From Stereum hirsutum FP-91666 SS1 (taxonomy: Eukaryota > Basidiomycota > Agaricomycetes > Russulales > Stereaceae), in assembly GCF_000264905.1 (NCBI RefSeq), contig NW_006763136.1, positions 2,013,550 to 2,077,549 of the forward strand: a DNA stretch of 64,000 nt. Direction: 5' to 3'. Each line of letters begins with the position of its first letter. Positions within the stretch are counted from its first letter, which is position 1. A model generated the notes under the pieces. That model did no database searches. It worked only from the letters and a program-made list of their open reading frames with translations, and was not told the origin of the DNA. The position numbers and the translations under genes are program-made. Positions 47,667-59,994 of this stretch are shown here, piece after piece.

Positions 47667-49883
47667 GCTAGACGATGCTCAATAGACAAGGGGGTTCCAG
47701 ATAGAGGATGCAAGCTGGGCTGAGCGTGTAGCTGGCGGTAGCGAAGTGCTGGTTCGAGTGTGGCGCGCAGTGGCGGGCTGGGATGGATTGCTATCCGAAG
47801 GGTAGAACTTGGAGCGTAGACCGTGGCGGGGGGGACGAGCGAGATGGACGGCCGGGGGACGTTGCACGAGGCCGGGAGGCTTATATACACTGGCGGGGGA
47901 CCATGTTCAGCGTGGGGCGGCATCGCACGAAGCGCGACTCGTCTTCCGTGCAAGCTGCCGTCCCTTCGCTCCATATACGGATCACCGCTCCTTCAGGCAG
48001 TCTCTCTTCCTCATCCGGCGCACTGTCCCCTCTCTTCCTGTCGCGTTCGCGTGGCCTGCTCTCGTCGCCGATCCTCTCTGCCGTGCCGACCATCAAGCAG
48101 TTCATTAAACAGCAGATCCGGACGCGGCTCCATCCTCCTCCGTCTATTGTTCGGCTGCAACAGGCTCAGACTGTAGACACGACGAGCTGAACGCACTCGG
48201 GCAGCGGAGGAGGAAAGAAATTCAGGACCAGCTCCGACGCTCGTCGCTCCAGAATGCATCGCCCCGACGTCCAAGCCCTCATTGGCCGCGCACGTTGGGA
48301 AATAAACACACCTCTTTCAGCTCCGGGCGTCGTCATCATGGCACGCGTGGACAGCAATTAATCACCAAGGCCCAGAGTGCTCGCATTGTTAATGTCAAAA
48401 TGGTCGAGCTTGAGCTTGAATCCTCTTCGTTGCTCAATTGTACACATAAGACAACACAGCAATAACACAGAGTCTACACAGGACCTGCTCACAATTAGCG
48501 TTGTTTTGGGCGGGACGAGCGGAACAGACTAACACACCGGCTTCAGCCACAATGGCGAATCATGTTGACTGCATCTCCGCAGAAGCTTCTCTCTCCCAAC
48601 TGTGGACGTCCATCTACCCTTCCCGGCTTGGAGCTCACTAATTAAAGTTCTGTCACCCTTCGCAAGTCACATATCCCCAGTGGGACTCGATCGCGGCAAG
48701 TTGGGCATCGGTCAACCTCGAGATTGCAACTCTTGAGCACAGAGAGAGATCCGGAGGCAATGCACGCCGGTCACAAGCGCCCAGTAGAGAATGGCCATTG
48801 TCCAGTTGTTGTCTGAGTTTCGTTCTAGTTACCCAGCCGAGCAGAGAGAAGAAACCGAGGCGTCGCTGGCGGAACACAGAGAGAACGAGACAGTCTTGAG
48901 ACAAGGTTGGGTGAAACAGCTCGGAGCCTCGGACTGTGCGGTCTGTGGCGACCCGGCTGTCTCCGGAACCGGCGATTTGATCATCTTTCTAGCCTTTTCC
49001 TTCTAACAAATCGTAAAACACTCGACGTTTGACTTGAGCAGCCTCATCAAGAATGTTTCTTTGCTTGATTTCTGATACAGCTGTATCGTGCTCTCTCTCT
49101 CTTCCAGGATTCTCTGGAGCGGCTCTAGTTGACCGTGGCGCTCCTCATGACCGTTGTCTGAGATGTCTGCGGATGATATTCTGGCATGACCGCCCTCTGG
49201 TACGGCAGACTTTAACTAGTTCAACCGACTCGCCCTGCGACCATTCCCATTTCCTCGGATATACAATTGCAGGATAATGCATCTCTGTCTTAGGCTAGCC
49301 TAGACTGGTGACCCAGCTTGCTACTCGGGGGGAGAGTGACGGCGGCTGGCGCAATTATTCTGCGTAGGATCACTAGCACCTCCCATTCCATTATCATACT
49401 GCCCTCCCCACCTTGATCTCCTCAACTTTCGTAGCAATCAAAGATTGAATCACAATTCTTGCCCATCTGATATTCCTGTTCCAGACGTATCCCCACTGAG
49501 GACGGCAATCCCTTCCATGTATTTCACAGGCTACGATGCGCCACAAATCCAAGGATATCTCGCCGGCCTTGGCTTCTCCTCGACGACTCTGCATCTCTAT
49601 GCAGAGCGCGCGGTCAGCTCAATATTGTCATGGTGGTCTGAGGTGGATCTCATTAGTCGCTTTATTGTTGCGGTTGAGGTCTCCGTTCTAGTTTTTTCTA
49701 TGGTTCTCGCTCATCCAGCTTCAAGCTCCTCTAATTGCAAGCTGTTCTCCAACTACAACCTCCTCGAGCTTTGTCTGTGACTTTCCACCCTGGCACAAAT
49801 TCTCTCCATATCATTCTATGCGGGCCTATACTCAGCACTAAGTACTTGGAGACCATATAAGTATTGCCCTGCAGAAGTAAGGC
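47667..49883. other. Gene-poor region upstream of the RRM gene
   Basis: About 2.2 kb. The first 500 bases are GC-rich and CpG-dense and probably form the promoter and leader of the RRM gene. Beyond about 48.4 kb only short frames exist, none with domain or splice support (for example 49445-49780). No transposon ends were recognised. Confidence 0.4.
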
Positions 49884-50144
49884 TAGCGTTTTCAGACATC
49901 AGCACGCGTCGTTTTGAGGTGGTATGGATACTACGGTATCCGTTCGTAGCGGAGTCTCGTCCTCGTCTATCAGTTTCAGCTGAGTCTGTTCTGCCAGCGA
50001 TATCTTCCATGCTTTCCGCCTCATTCTCATTCTCGTTCTCATCTCATCCCAATTGTCATATTTATCATTCAACGTCAGGTCATCATATCCCCACCATGGT
50101 GTCTCTCCGTTTCTTGTCTAGGATACTTCCTGCCAGTAGTATGT
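49884..50144 (+). repeat. Diverged direct repeat, unit 1
   Basis: Starts tagcgttttcagacatcagc and includes gcacgcgtcgttttgaggtg and, near the end, gtcatcatatccccaccatg. Unit 2 about 352 bases downstream carries the same blocks in the same order. No coding function was seen. Confidence 0.75.
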
Positions 50145-50235
50145 AAAGCCCTGGGCGGCATCCGACTCGTTCCATTGCCCAAAGGCCTAACTCACCTCAT
50201 AGTGGGTAGGTACTACTGACCTATAGAATTAACGT

Positions 50236-50524
50236 TAGCGTTTTCAGACATCGGCACGCGTCGTTTTGAGGTGGTATGGATACTACCGTATGCGTGCGTG
50301 GCGGAGTTTCGTTCTCGTTTGTCAGTTTTCAGCTCTCTGTTCTGCTTGACTTCCTTGTCTTACCTTCGTACGTCCTTCACCATATGATCTTCCATGCTGT
50401 TCGCCTTGTTCTCGTTCTCTTCCCGTCGTATTGGACATATATCTATCGTTCATCGTTAAGTCATCATATCCCCACCATGATGTTTCTCCGTTTCTTGTCT
50501 AGGATATTTTCTGCCACCGATATG
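50236..50524 (+). repeat. Diverged direct repeat, unit 2
   Basis: Same ordered blocks as unit 1: tagcgttttcagacatcggc, gcacgcgtcgttttgaggtg, gtcatcatatccccaccatg and tttcttgtctaggata. It is about 28 bases longer than unit 1, owing to extra sequence in the middle. Confidence 0.75.
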
Positions 50525-50973
50525 CAAGTGTAGTATCAAGTTTCATATCACAATGGAATAATCTGTCCTAACTCGCTCTCGAGCCTCGACATTAATTCTG
50601 TTCTCTGTAGCCTCGCTCTCGCGGCAGTTCAGTGAGGGTCCGCCGGCCGCGATATGAAAGATTCAAAATATTGTCTCATGCGGACTCACAGCCGGTGGAA
50701 CTTCGAGACGGGCACTCTGGAAGTTGCTACTACTAGGGGGGAAACCCACGCCGAGACAGACTGAGACTCATCTTTCAGGTCGAAGTTGTGCACATTCTTC
50801 GGTCTGGAGCGTCCCTTGCACCCTGGTGCTGAGAATCCTTAGATGGGATGCTTGGCTCGGAGAGCTCTTGGGTGAAAGCCTGTGAAAGCTTGTATGATGA
50901 TTCGTTCATGAGCATGAGCATTAGGAAGGAGTCACCCAAAATGATAGAGACGGCATAAGTGAACAGTATGCAG
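50525..50973. other. Spacer between the repeat pair and the tRNA
   Basis: About 450 bases with no coding frame of note. It runs from the end of repeat unit 2 to the tRNA-Gly gene. Confidence 0.4.
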
Positions 50974-51044
50974 ACACCGGTGGTGAAACGGTATCATGCT
51001 TGCCTTCCAAGCAAGCGGCACGGGTTCGACTCCCGTCCGGTGTA
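50974..51044 (+). tRNA. tRNA-Gly, anticodon UCC
   Basis: A 71-nt cloverleaf without intron. Acceptor arm ACACCGG pairs with CCGGTGT, with discriminator A at 51044. The D-arm is TGGT/ATCA, the anticodon stem CTTGC/GCAAG closes the loop CTTCCAA with anticodon TCC at 51006-51008, and the T-arm is ACGGG-TTCGACT-CCCGT. The B-box is intact (ggttcgactcc). It reads the GGA codon. This is the only tRNA recognised in the window. Confidence 0.93.
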
Positions 51045-51610
51045 CTCCTCATACTCGTGGATTACATTTTTATGGGGGAAACCGACTTCCCTGCCGGAGC
51101 AATCCAAGCCTGATAACGGCAGACCAAGAGGTGTGAGACAATGGTTTTCCGCACTGGGAGCGTCGGGACTCTCAGGCGTCCTCTTCCTTCCCTGATGCAA
51201 GAACCTGCCAAGCATCCGTCTGAGCCGCCCGCGGTGTTCACGGAGGGAGGAATGCATGACAGTTGCTTGGAAAATCTTGGACCAGAATATTGTCGCGATA
51301 TTCACTGGCGCTGGCGCCATATCTATATAACCTCCCGCCCTCTGGCATTTGAATTTTTTTCCGTGTCAGAGCGCCCCCTCGCCCCGACTCTTGTGAAATC
51401 CTCTGCGGTGGACTTGTGTTTTTTGAAGTCGCACGGACGTCGACCCGGCCTTCCGTTATCCGTTGCTCTTGCTGGTCAGTCCTTCCGACGATCTCCGCTG
51501 TCCGCCATCTATGGCGAACTACTCACATCTCTCTTTTTCTCTGGTCCTTGATGCACATAGCTATCCCCTACTAGCCCTCGGCCATCGTCTTTGCGTCGAC
51601 ACTCACACTA
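51045..51610. other. Intergenic region, tRNA to DUF1275 gene
   Basis: About 570 bases. It includes the tRNA terminator region and the promoter of the DUF1275 gene. A sequence with a gcgatattcactggcgctgg segment followed by a tata run (51294-51325) was noted but is not assigned. Confidence 0.4.
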
Positions 51611-52792
51611 ATGGCTTCTGAAGTGGCACCAGCGTCCAGCTCCAAGGAGGCTAACGAGGCTCTCCCTCAGCCCGCCTTGGCCTCCATTCGCGAGCAACCA
51701 AGCATTTTGGACAGACTCGTACCCGCTCGTCTGCTCAACTATCTCGAGCTCGATGTCGACCCATCTCAGTCGACATATCCTCTTGCCGCGTTCTGCTTCA
51801 TGACCGGCTACATGTACGTATCCCACTTTCCATATATTCTTTGTGCAACAGATCTGACCGTCTAACTACGCTCATGTATGGTTCCAGTGATGCGATCTCC
51901 TTCTCCGCCATCTTCGTCTGGTGTGGTTTTCAGACCGGTAACTCTGTCCAGCTCGCCCTCGCCCTCTGCCGTCTCTTCGAATTCCCGTCTTCCTCCCCCT
52001 CGCACGACACCTCCTTCCACCTCGCAGATCAACAAGCCCTCACATCGCTCCTCACCTTCATCTTCGGCGCCGGTCTCGGTCGTATAGGCGACAACATGCG
52101 CTCCGGTCCCAAATCGCGACTGTGGCTGTTCTTTGGGACGATGATCCAGGCGCTGTTCACCATGGCCGCCGCCGTCTCGTTGTGGAAGAGTGGAGACGGG
52201 AGCGTCGGGACGAGCAGGGGCGACCCGGCGTGGACGCATGCGGCGAGTTTCGTGGCGTTGGGGTTCATGAGTGCGAGTGTTGGACTGCAGGGCATTATGG
52301 GCAAGAGGGTGAATACGCAGTTTGCGACTACTGGTGCGTTCATTTTGCCGCCGCTGTTGCTGTATATTTAGACATGCATGTTGTCAACCTTCCGACCATC
52401 CCCGTATCTCGCCAAGTCTCCCGTTTCGTTTCATCTATATACTCTTCGCGTCCGCTCTATTACGAACGCACTAAACGTCTGACTGACGTTGACCATGATT
52501 CTCCCCATATCCACTAGTTGTCCTGACCACCGTCTGGTGCGAACTCATTGCCGACCCAAAACTCTTCGACATCCGCCGCATGGTCATCACCCGCGACCAC
52601 AAAATCCTCGCCGTCATCGCCCTCTTCCTCGGCGGTTTCGTCTCCCGCGCCATTCTGCAAACCAGCGTGGGCAGCGCAGGCACGTTGGGAATCGGATGTG
52701 GGATGAGGGTTTTGATTGCGATTGGCTGGTTGTTCGTCCCGGCGAAGGGCACAGTCGGGGAGGGGAAGAAGCAGGCGGGGATTACGCAGTGA
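51611..52792 (+). CDS. DUF1275 (YoaK-like) integral membrane protein
   Basis: Three exons (51611-51813, 51888-52333 and 52518-52792) give 307 aa. After a polar N-terminus (MASEVAPASSSKEANEALPQ) and LLNYLELDVDPSQSTYPLAA, the membrane part begins FCFMTGYIDAISFSAIFVWC, followed by GFQTGNSVQLALALCRLFE. This is the DUF1275 signature (GY.D...F......F...QTGN). Further segments are SLLTFIFGAGLGRIGDNM, LFFGTMIQALFTMAAAVSLW, FVALGFMSASVGLQGIMGKR, VVLTTVWCELIADPKLFDI and KILAVIALFLGGFVSRAILQ, giving six or seven helices. The second intron is 184 nt. The family is common in bacteria and fungi; the substrate and role are unknown. Confidence 0.88.
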
Positions 52793-53990
52793 TTGTGGGA
52801 GGGGTTGGGATATAGACGGTGCCAGTCATTCAGTAAAATTTATATAGTTTTCGGTTCTTGGTTCCTTCGCGGTGTCTTCGTGGTTGCGTTCTTGTGGGAG
52901 AATGTCCATATTGGGTTCGAGCTTGGTGATCTTTTCTTGAGTTAGAGTATCGATCTATAGAGGTGTAGAGGATACGAGGCATTAGGTTATGGATATCCTA
53001 TTCTGTTTGAACGGCCTCCAAATATAGCATACTACATATCTCCACCAGTGATTCACTTGGCAAACTCCCAAGCCATACAAAGTTGCAAGAGCCTATCGAA
53101 TATTGATCAATTTGTGTTCCCAAACCACTAGCCCCTGTCGCCACATCGCCCAAAACCCCGCTCGCCACATATTCCCACTTTCCCATCACGTGTCCTCTCG
53201 TATAAAACTCACTCGCCCAAACGATCCTTTTTTTTCTCCAACTCATTCCGGACTCGCACTATTGTCCCCCTGCGCATACCTTTTTTTGCCTCGCGCAGGA
53301 GCCTACCGCGGGTCCCAGACGGAATCTGATTCAGTCTTCTCTAGCTGGAGTGTGTTCCCCACCGTAGGGTGTCCTGGTGATGAGCCGGGTTGGAACCCTT
53401 TCCTTACCAGAGATGGCACAGTCTTTTCTTTTTCTCGCGGTGATTGTTTGTTCTCATTGAACCAGAGAGGGCGAAGGAGTGTATTTGGTCGGGTTGGTGT
53501 GTTTTAGGATGGATGGTGGGTGGTGACGAGGATGTCTGCGGGATGAATGTTGGATCGTTCCCGACTTATTTTCTTCTGTTGCGTCCTCCTGCTCTTCGCC
53601 GTGTTCTTTATGGTATTTCTGATAACCAGTGCGACCTTTTGCCCGTGCCTGCATCGAAATTATCCGTCCGTTGACCCAGCACGGCTATAAACACCATCCC
53701 GAAAGCCATACCTCCTTTATCTCTCCAAAAAATGCCTGGTAGAGCCTTCGCGCAAAACGTTTGCAACGTCCTTGGTTCGTTCAGATTAACCATATTCCTC
53801 ACTCTTTCCGTCTACCGACGGGACGCTATGATTGTCAACTTTGACAACACGCGATACGTACACGGGCCCGTGATCTTTGACAATCTCCTCTTGCAATTGA
53901 CTCCCACCCTGGTCCCTGAGAGATATGCCCGGGAGCAAAACGAACATATAACATCGATAGGGGCAGCGAACATGAGGAAAACCCCCAGAT
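52793..53990. other. Intergenic region between DUF1275 and M24 peptidase genes
   Basis: About 1.2 kb. A CACGTG E-box followed by TATAAAAC lies at about 53187-53207 (cacgtgtcctctcgtataaa), which looks like a core promoter, but the nearest good gene start is almost 800 bases further on. An unannotated non-coding transcript or a long leader is possible. No coding exon was supported. Confidence 0.4.
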
Positions 53991-55584
53991 ATGCTCCTTC
54001 CTACCTGCAGGACGCTGTCTAGCAGTGTTCTCCTGTTCGCCTATGGTCTAGGTGTCGGTCTAACGCAGGCGCAACTTCATCCTACTGAGCCTTCGCAGTA
54101 TCAAAGATTACCACCTCTGCGCGAGAGGGCGAGGCTTCAAGATGCATGGAGAGCTGAACGACTTGCTAATATCCCCGCATTATTGGAGAAGTATGAAGTC
54201 GATGCGTGGCTGGTGCGCCTTTCCTGCTCTTGCCTTCCGATAGGATCCACACAACTGATGTTCTCGCGGACTGATTTCCTCGGCAATATATGGCACCTGT
54301 AGATGAGCCAGCGAGAGTACGCAGAAGACACCGTATGGTGGTCAATGAAACAAGCGACCGAGTTCGCACCACACAGACGTACCGTCGTTCTCTTCCACAC
54401 CAACACCTCCTCCCTCGCCGGCCAACCGAACCCTCTCACCTGGGTCGACAACACCGGCTCCGTCTGGCCCGAACTGCTCTCCGTACTCTCCTCCTTCGAC
54501 CCCCAACGCATCGCGATAAACACGCACGATACCATTGCGTTCGCGGGAGGGCTGCATGTCGGGGAGATGGAGGAGTTGAAAGTGCAGTTGGGGGAGAAGT
54601 GGATGGAGAGGACGGTCAATGTGCCGATGTTGCCCGTGGAGTTTATTGCGGCGAGGGTGCCCGGGCAATTAGTGTGGTATAAGAAGATGATGGAATCGGT
54701 TTGGGCGATGGTTGAAGAAGCTTTTAGTGAGAGGGTGATTGAGCCTGGTGTCACGACCACTGTTGTGCGTTCGAAGCCTATATAAGGTCTACACGAAGAT
54801 GCTAACGAGATGTGGCAGGATCTCGAGTGGTGGTTCCGAGAGAAGTATCAAGCGCTGAACGCGACGACCTGGTTCCATCCTAGTGTCTCTGTCGTGACTG
54901 CAGTGACGGGTCCCGGATGGTCTGGGACGGGTACAACGATTCAAGAAGGCGATATGTTGCACGTCGACTTTGGGATCACTGCGCTAGGACTGAACACTGA
55001 TACACAGCACTTGGGATACGTCCTTCGTACGAGTCAAGGCGAGACGGACGTGCCGGACTCCATGAAGGAGGGCTTGAGGAAGAGCAATAGGATGCAGGAT
55101 ATTCTGCTTGAGATGATGGAGCCGGGGTTGCTCGGAGATGATATTCTCAAGAAGAGTTTGATGAAGATGCAAGAGGAAGGCATCGAAGGCAAGATCTATT
55201 CTCATCCTATCGGGGATTGGGGTCATAGTGCTGGGACCGTCATGGGTAAGTCCGGACATCAGAGTCAAAAGCGACTGCCATCTGACATGCCTCTCTTGTC
55301 AACCTTTTCAAGGATTCACGAACCTTCAAGAGCATGTCCCCGTCCTCGGAGAACTCCCGCTCTTGCCGAACACCTACTATAGCATCGAGCTTTACGCGAG
55401 CCACTTCGTACCCGAGAAAGGCGGCGATCTGGTATTCATGCAAGAGGAGGACGTTTATTGGGTTGATGAGAAGAGAGGCTGGGAGTTTGTTCGCGGGAGG
55501 CAGGAACGTTTCCACCTGGTCAACTGGACGGCGCCTGGTGTATCGCACAGGCCAGCACTTCTAGTACAGGGAGATGCTCACTGA
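53991..55584 (+). CDS. Secreted M24-family metallopeptidase (Xaa-Pro dipeptidase/creatinase fold)
   Basis: Four exons (53991-54212, 54303-54761, 54819-55245 and 55313-55584) give 459 aa. The N-terminus [20 protein letters not shown] ending near GLTQAQ is a signal peptide. The N-terminal creatinase-type domain includes [20 protein letters not shown] and [20 protein letters not shown]. The pita-bread domain carries all five metal ligands: Asp in HVDFG, a second Asp eleven residues later in LNTDTQH, His in [13 protein letters not shown], Glu in YYSIELYA and Glu in FMQEEDVYW. So it is predicted to be an active Mn/Co peptidase cleaving Xaa-Pro or similar dipeptides, in the secretory route or outside the cell. 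Intron 2 (54762-54818) uses a weak gttgtg donor. Its stop is only 38 bases from the convergent DUF6533 gene stop. Confidence 0.85.
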
Positions 55585-55622
55585 TCAAAACACTTGTTGT
55601 TACATCGATGGAATGAATTGCT

Positions 55623-57290
55623 CTATATTCTACTACTACCAGTGATGGGAGAAACGTCCTGGATTTCTACTGCTACATGGTCCATCCGTCGGTGATACTC
55701 TTCGATGTCCCTGCTGGGGCCAGGCTCTACGGAGGTAGTGATATACTCCGTTGAGAATCCGGTACTTGTGCCGTCGTTTCTCCAAGCCGTATTCGCTCCT
55801 GGGGATTCGGTAAGCTCTGGATGTCGAAGATTGAGCATGAGTCGGTTCATGGTGGTGACACATATACTGGAACGAGGATGGTCATTCTGATGGTCAATAG
55901 ATGGGTATGTGGTGAGACTGACATACATGTTGGCAAGAGTCGAGAGAATTCCCTGCTCGTATGCCTAGAAGTCAAAACTTGTGAGTGATTGTACGCGTAA
56001 CTCCGCGGACCAACTGACGGGGGCACGCTGTGGAGCCATGTCAATTCAGAGCGGTTCATAATACAAAATGGGCAGGGAGTAAAACATACGAGGAGGGTTA
56101 TGATATTTGCGAGCCCAAACATGGCGATAACACTATGAAGATATTGAGAATAAGCTACAATGCGAGACCGCACGGCAGGCGCACGCATAGTACATGATCC
56201 CTAGTGATAATTAATGAGAAACTTGCAATGGTGCAGGAATGAATGAACAGAGTCGATAGTACGCACCGTCTCTGAATACTATTTGAACCAGTTTCCGTTT
56301 GGGAGATCTTCCAAAGTGACACGCCTTGTGCACGGTGAGAATGAAGACGATTGTATCGAACAGTAGAAATGCAGCCCATGCCCCTGCGGCCCCTGTACAG
56401 CGGATTTCATTCAGCTTGCGATCAACCCTTTACACTGGTGCAGACTTACTATGTCTCCTGCATGGAGATTTTTCACTCAGTATGTTAGGAATGCAGCGGG
56501 AACAAACAGAGCTTACACTTCTTCAGTTAAAAAAACAGTATCCGTGGAGATCTGGCCCAAGATGACCCACTACCGGGATTGTCACCACCAAACTATCGTC
56601 CGTGAAGTAGAGACCAAGTGGCACCACTCACGCTGGTGAAACAGATGGCCACCGCAGCAAAACATGCGGTCACGACAAGGATGACTCTTCTACAACCATA
56701 CATGGCATAGATCCTGACCGCCATAAGAACTGATAGGTGTGAATTGTAAAATGTCAGACGCGACCAGTCAGCGTCTAGGGGCGTTTGATGCACTGACGAG
56801 CTGCAAGGAGTTGTATGGTTGCGGCCAGAGCCGTGCGATAGGTCGTCAAAGCTTGTATTCTGCAGAAGGGATTCAGATCTCAAAAAAAAGAGTCCGTCAA
56901 TTGATGGCCGACGAACCGGTCCTAGAAGTAAAGTGAGAAACAGCGAGTATTCATGGGACGATGGCCTACGCTGTTTTTCTCCTGATACGGATCGAACGTC
57001 TGGAACATGACGGGCAGATACCCAAGAGTCGCCCCATACCTTCGATATCAGGTAGCGTAGTCAGCGCTGATGATACCGAGTGGATTGTGAGCGGGATACG
57101 AGCTACCTGTTGGCGAAGAAAAGGACCGACACCCAGTTAAAGTTGTTTCGTGACCAATGACGCTCTACCTCCATGGGCAGCGTCAGAGCCCAGTCTAGAT
57201 TGTACCGAACTTAGCGGAGCGCACGGCGTTCTTAAGGCGACAGGAAGGCAGACCGTAATACAGAACAACTTCACCAGCGAGTCGTATAGT
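55623..57290 (-). CDS. DUF6533-type multipass membrane protein, exon structure only partly resolved
   Basis: Pieces on the minus strand read in order: LAGEVVLYY (about 57290), DWALTLPMEVERHW and NWVSVLFFANR (57215-57110), YGATLGYLPVMFQTFDPYQ, LTTYRTALAATIQLLAA, LMAVRIYAMYGCRRVILVVT (about 56735-56680), AAGAWAAFLLFDTIVFILTV (about 56390-56330), RSPKRKLVQIVFRDG, SLTTYPSIDHQNDHPRSSIC and TTMNRLMLNLRHPEL, then a Ser/Thr-rich tail to the stop at 55623. This is the pattern of DUF6533 proteins, an expanded family of seven-helix membrane proteins in agaricomycetes with no proven function. At least eight introns are needed. No clean start codon was found and the exon after FQTFDPYQ is unclear, so the gene may be partly decayed. 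Confidence 0.65.
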
Positions 57291-57299
57291 CAGTTATAT

Positions 57300-59994
57300 T
57301 ATTGAACAAACATGCGAAGGAGAAGACAGCTCACCGAAGCCTGCGAGAGGCACCGCCTCGTCATTGAAGACAGTTCTGCATATGATGTGAGCGCCTCGTC
57401 GGATTGAAGCCACCCACCCAGATTTAGAGAAATGACTACCCACTTGAGTATTACCATTCGTCGATTTCAGTCGACGCAGCTTTTGCTCGATGCAGAGAGT
57501 ATCTCGGTAGGACGACAACGTCTTCTGCAGGTGGAGGCGATCGCCGCCGAGGGAGAAAATAGCACAGTCGCAGAGCGGCGAAGTCAGCCAACATCAACCT
57601 TTCTGAGGTTTTATGTACCCAGGCGGTCGAAACTGACTAGCTGTAAACTCTAATTCACCTTCGACGTAAGGGAAGGGTCGGGTGGGTTGAGTAAGTGAGT
57701 GAGAACGTTCGTCTCCGGTCCGCCGTTTGTCCTGCGCCAGCTTCGTAGAAACGCTGGCCGATTTCATGCGGGCGTTATCCGTCTTATGTGTCCAGGGCAG
57801 GTTCACGGGAGGCTGAGAAAACGCAGAACCATGGGAGAAAAATAGAACGCCTCGATAAAAGGAATTTCAGGAAATAGAAACCACCCGTTGGGCATGCCAG
57901 AAGGAAATAACATCTCCTGCCGTCGCGTATTTACGTCCGACCTCCTTGTACAATCGTCACTCACACCACTGATATGGCGAAGCTACGGGCAGAAGACGTT
58001 CGGCGGCGGTAACTATAGCTAGAGAAAGCCCGGCCAGTTTCACATGAAATCATGCTGTCGATAGATCAGAGGCGCGAGTGAGTGTGAAGGGATACTGCTC
58101 GAAGAATACCTGAGTGCCTCAAGAATCGAACTTCGGAAGAGCCACCGCAGCGGTCAAGACGGCCAAGACATAGGCGTAAGTTATAAGATTTCAAAGCATC
58201 TCGTGATTCGTGAACTCAATGCCGTGTCGAGCGCTTCACTGCAAAGAGTTTTCGAAAGTCTGAGACCAAGACGGGCTGCACAATAAGCGAGTTCCGAACA
58301 AAGACGTGGCCAACACCCCACGCATCGAGTAGAACGTCCATGAGCATCAACGGTATTATAAGATCTGCAGCAATTCAACGGATTGGGTATTCGTGCAGGA
58401 AAATTAGCCATGAATGTGGGAGTTTCAAGAACCCAAGGTCCAGAATACTCACTAGACACATGATGATTGCGTTTCTACTGAGCATCAAATGACCTTCCGC
58501 CTGTCTGGGCCCAGACGAGTGTAGAATGAGAGTATTTCCACGCTGCGTAGACTGTCCAAGATCACACGAGCTCGTGGCGCCTTTTGGTCAGATATAAACA
58601 GGTTGCGGCAGTAGACCCCGGGAGCCCTGAAAGAGGACGCCCACTCTTCCCAATTCGCACTGCGCATACACTCCCATTACCCAGCTTCCGTATTGGTAGA
58701 CGATTTTGCCCGCAATGTGTGTCAATGTCGCTTCTTGAGATAATAACCACTTGAGTAATCGTCCTGGTCGGACTAACTACAAGGTGAGTTATTCGTCAAT
58801 GAAGAAGCCATAGAATCACTACTCACCCCGGATCGATCGATCTTTTGTTGTCAAAAGATTGTGACTGCGTGAAATAGGTTTCTTGAGTTCTGGAGACATG
58901 CAGAAGGCGTGGCCACTCACTTCTATCCAGGTGTGCCACTGCCCAGGTCGGTTCTCCACATACTCACCTACCCGTCAAACGGTAGGAGCTCCCCATGTTG
59001 AGACTGCGCACTCTACCTACGCGCGCAGTTGTTTCTCGGGGAGCCACATCCACCCCACCGTGATTTTGAGCCACAAGGCGTTGACTGGTCGAGGCAGCTA
59101 CGGCCGTCGCCCATCTCCAAGCATTCGGGATCGTAGAGTGTGGGTGAACACCTTCCTACACACTGCATGTATATTGACTGACACAATTTATAGGCGGTGT
59201 TTCAGAGGATCCCGACCTTATCGTGACTCTGATGCTCGTGTGTTCGGAATGTATCTATTTAGCTGCATCAGTATTACGAACTTAGAGACATCTGTAAAGT
59301 ATCATGAAGTGAGAATGAGTATCATTGGTTTCACGATGGAGAATCGGTATTGCGGACACTGCTCGGGTTCACACCGCTACGCACGGTCCGTGTCGATTCT
59401 CCATATATTGACCGCCATCCGCTTTGAGACTGCGAGCTCTTGTACGTTCCAGAAAAGGTCGTATTGGATGAGGACACGCGGTTAGGTGCGGAAAGACATA
59501 ATATATTCAGGTTTTGTACGTCGTCCTGTAATTCTGCGAGATCCGCCGTTGGAGGCACACTGTGTTCTCGGTCATAGACACGAGTAGATCGGACTCCTTC
59601 AAAGCCTGAGAGCCTTGATGAAGGTGCGCATACGTGACTGAAACTGATCATCACAGAGGAACAAGATAGTCAAACAAACAGAGGAGAGTTAGGGAAGAGT
59701 TTTGGCGAATGCAGAACGCGCCCAAATCGCGAACGCGTTGGCTCGCGTTGACCGGCTTTCGCCGTGTCGCGTGTGGCGGCGCCGACGCGTCAACCAGAGC
59801 CACTTCAATCTTACACAGGGCTCTCTTGCGGCACTCATCACCGTCGACTTTTCCAGTACTCCTGCTGCTCTTTGACGATATCAAATACTTGAGAAGGATT
59901 TCTCACTGCTTAAAGTCTCCATTTGCTAGCTATCAATCACCTCCCAATAGCTGCGACGCACTCCTTAGCCTCGCTCACCCTTCGCGTGCCAAAC
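57300..59994. other. Gene-poor region upstream of CSN5
   Basis: About 2.7 kb. Minus-strand frames at 58181-58459 (92 codons) and 59331-59654 (107 codons) show no domain. A hydrophobic run LIIPLMLMDVLLDAW (minus, about 58360) hints at a relic of another membrane protein, but nothing can be assembled. The last 300 bases should be the CSN5 promoter. Confidence 0.4.

Noticed and set aside
47126..47974. 282-codon minus-strand frame
   Set aside because: It overlaps the RRM gene N-terminal exon in another frame; Arg/Pro-rich shadow of a Pro/Ser-rich exon.
49445..49780. 111-codon plus-strand frame
   Set aside because: No signal peptide, domain or splice sites; composition like the surrounding non-coding DNA.
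58181..58459. 92-codon minus-strand frame as a gene
   Set aside because: No recognisable domain, no plausible start, and neighbouring sequence cannot be spliced to it.
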